This document shows, in pieces, positions 29,210 through 29,982 of a stretch of 29,982 bases of DNA. This stretch comes from CAYXGZ01 sp964464755 (GTDB taxonomy: Bacteria > Planctomycetota > MHYJ01 > JACPRB01), in the NCBI GenBank assembly GCA_964464755.1, contig CAYXGZ010000044.1, positions 1 through 29,982 of the forward strand. The letters run 5' to 3'. The position numbers and the translations under genes are program-made. How positions within the stretch are numbered: the first letter of the stretch is position 1; each line of letters starts with the position of its first letter. The notes beneath the pieces are model-generated. The model was not told the DNA's origin. It saw only the letters and a list, made by a program, of their open reading frames with translations, and searched no databases.

Positions 29210-29982
29210 CTACGAGAGTCCGAAGCGCTTGATCTTGCGGTAGAGCGTCCGCTCGCCCATGCCGAGGAGCTGGGCGGCCTTCTCGCGGTTCCCCTGGCTC
29301 TCCGCCAGCGCGCGGCGGATGAGCTCCTTCTCGGCGAACTCGATGTTGTACGTGCCCTCCTCGCCGGGCTCGAGGTCCGGGTCGACGGGGCCCGGGCCCG
29401 CGGCGCGGGCGGCGGTGACGTACTGGGGGAGGTCCCCGACGTCGAGGACGTTCCCCTTGGAGAGGACGACCATGCTCTCGATCGTGTTGCGGAGCTCGCG
29501 GACGTTGCCGGGCCAGGCGTAGGCGTAGAGCGCCTTGAGGGCCTCGGGGCTGAACGCGCGGACGTCCTTCTTGTGCGTGGCCGCCAGCTCCTTGAGGAAG
29601 TGGTCGGCGAGCAGCGGCAGGTCGTCGAGACGCTCCCGCAGCGGGGGGAGGGCGATCGTGACGACCTTGAGGCGGAAGTAGAGGTCCTCGCGGAACCGGC
29701 CGTCGCGGATCAGCTGCTCGAGGTTCTTGTTCGTCGCCGTGATGAGCCGGACGTCGACCTTGACGGGCTCGTTGGATCCGACGCGGAAGACCTCGCCGTA
29801 CTCGAGGACGCGGAGCAGCTTGACCTGGACGGAGGGCGGGAGGTCGCCGATCTCGTCGAGGAAGAGGGTGCCCTCGTGGGCGTACTCGAAGCGGCCCTTG
29901 CGGTCGTAGCTGGCGCCGGTGAACGCGCCCTTGATGTGCCCGAAGAGCTCGCTCTCGAGGATGCTCTCGGAGAGGGCGGCGC
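29210..29982 (-). CDS. Sigma-54-dependent activator with Fis-type DNA-binding domain (N-terminal part beyond the window)
   Basis: The last 257 residues of an NtrC-family activator. The visible AAA+ part has the GAFTGA loop (in ESELFGHIKGAFTGA), Walker B GTLFLDEIGD, the VDVRLITATN and FREDLYFRL segments and WPGNVREL. The C-terminal Fis helix-turn-helix is NREKAAQLLGMGERTLYRKIKRFGLS-like (split here: NREKAAQLLGMG, ERTLYRKIKRFG). Between them is a Pro/Gly-rich linker. Walker A and any sensory domain lie right of the window, so the signal is unknown. Ten bases separate its stop from the phosphoesterase start. Confidence 0.94.
   Translation of the reverse strand, partial: AALSESILESELFGHIKGAFTGASYDRKGRFEYAHEGTLFLDEIGDLPPSVQVKLLRVLEYGEVFRVGSNEPVKVDVRLITATNKNLEQLIRDGRFREDLYFRLKVVTIALPPLRERLDDLPLLADHFLKELAATHKKDVRAFSPEALKALYAYAWPGNVRELRNTIESMVVLSKGNVLDVGDLPQYVTAARAAGPGPVDPDLEPGEEGTYNIEFAEKELIRRALAESQGNREKAAQLLGMGERTLYRKIKRFGLS

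Overview
The window is a very GC-rich (roughly 70%) bacterial chromosome segment, almost completely coding, with short overlaps between neighbouring genes. Several traits suggest a member of Planctomycetota or a related deep lineage: an ECF sigma factor paired with a kinase-fold protein, a membrane Ser/Thr kinase fused to a formylglycine-enzyme-like domain, a split glycine decarboxylase, many small secreted proteins and lipoproteins, and two sigma-54 activators. This is inference; no rRNA or tRNA gene is present to test it. A 100-N scaffold gap shows the sequence is a draft or metagenome assembly.

Left part (1-3189, minus strand): an ECF sigma factor is translationally coupled to a degenerate kinase (pseudokinase), followed by a GAF-GAF-AAA+ sigma-54 activator cut by the left edge. 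3190-5570: a scaffold gap hides a second copy of the large secreted protein encoded at 3811-5520. Both the leader and the 3' end with terminator are visible twice. 5598-9952 (plus): a tightly packed row encodes a secreted protein, a cell-wall amidase, a HEAT-repeat lipoprotein, a DUF366 protein and a flippase-like membrane protein. 9960-17236 (plus): kinase/FGE-like fusion, coiled-coil lipoprotein, CPBP protease, a small charged protein coupled to a PQQ-propeller lipoprotein, a CMD-family protein and a secreted protein. Several have recognisable -35/-10 promoters.

17300-23451 (minus): the glycine cleavage operon gcvT-gcvH-gcvPA-gcvPB lies downstream of accA and a membrane-anchored thioredoxin. 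That thioredoxin has an in-frame TGA exactly where the first active-site cysteine should be (UGYC in place of CGYC). A well-formed bacterial SECIS-like hairpin follows at the right distance, so the gene very probably encodes a selenoprotein. This is the most notable feature of the window. 23577-28541 (plus, divergent from accA): purL (with PurS-like N-terminal region), purQ, a small membrane protein and miaA overlap one another in one operon. 28534-29982 (minus): a stand-alone LigD-type 3'-phosphoesterase domain protein follows a second sigma-54 activator, cut by the right edge.

No CRISPR array, insertion sequence, phage gene, tRNA or rRNA was seen.
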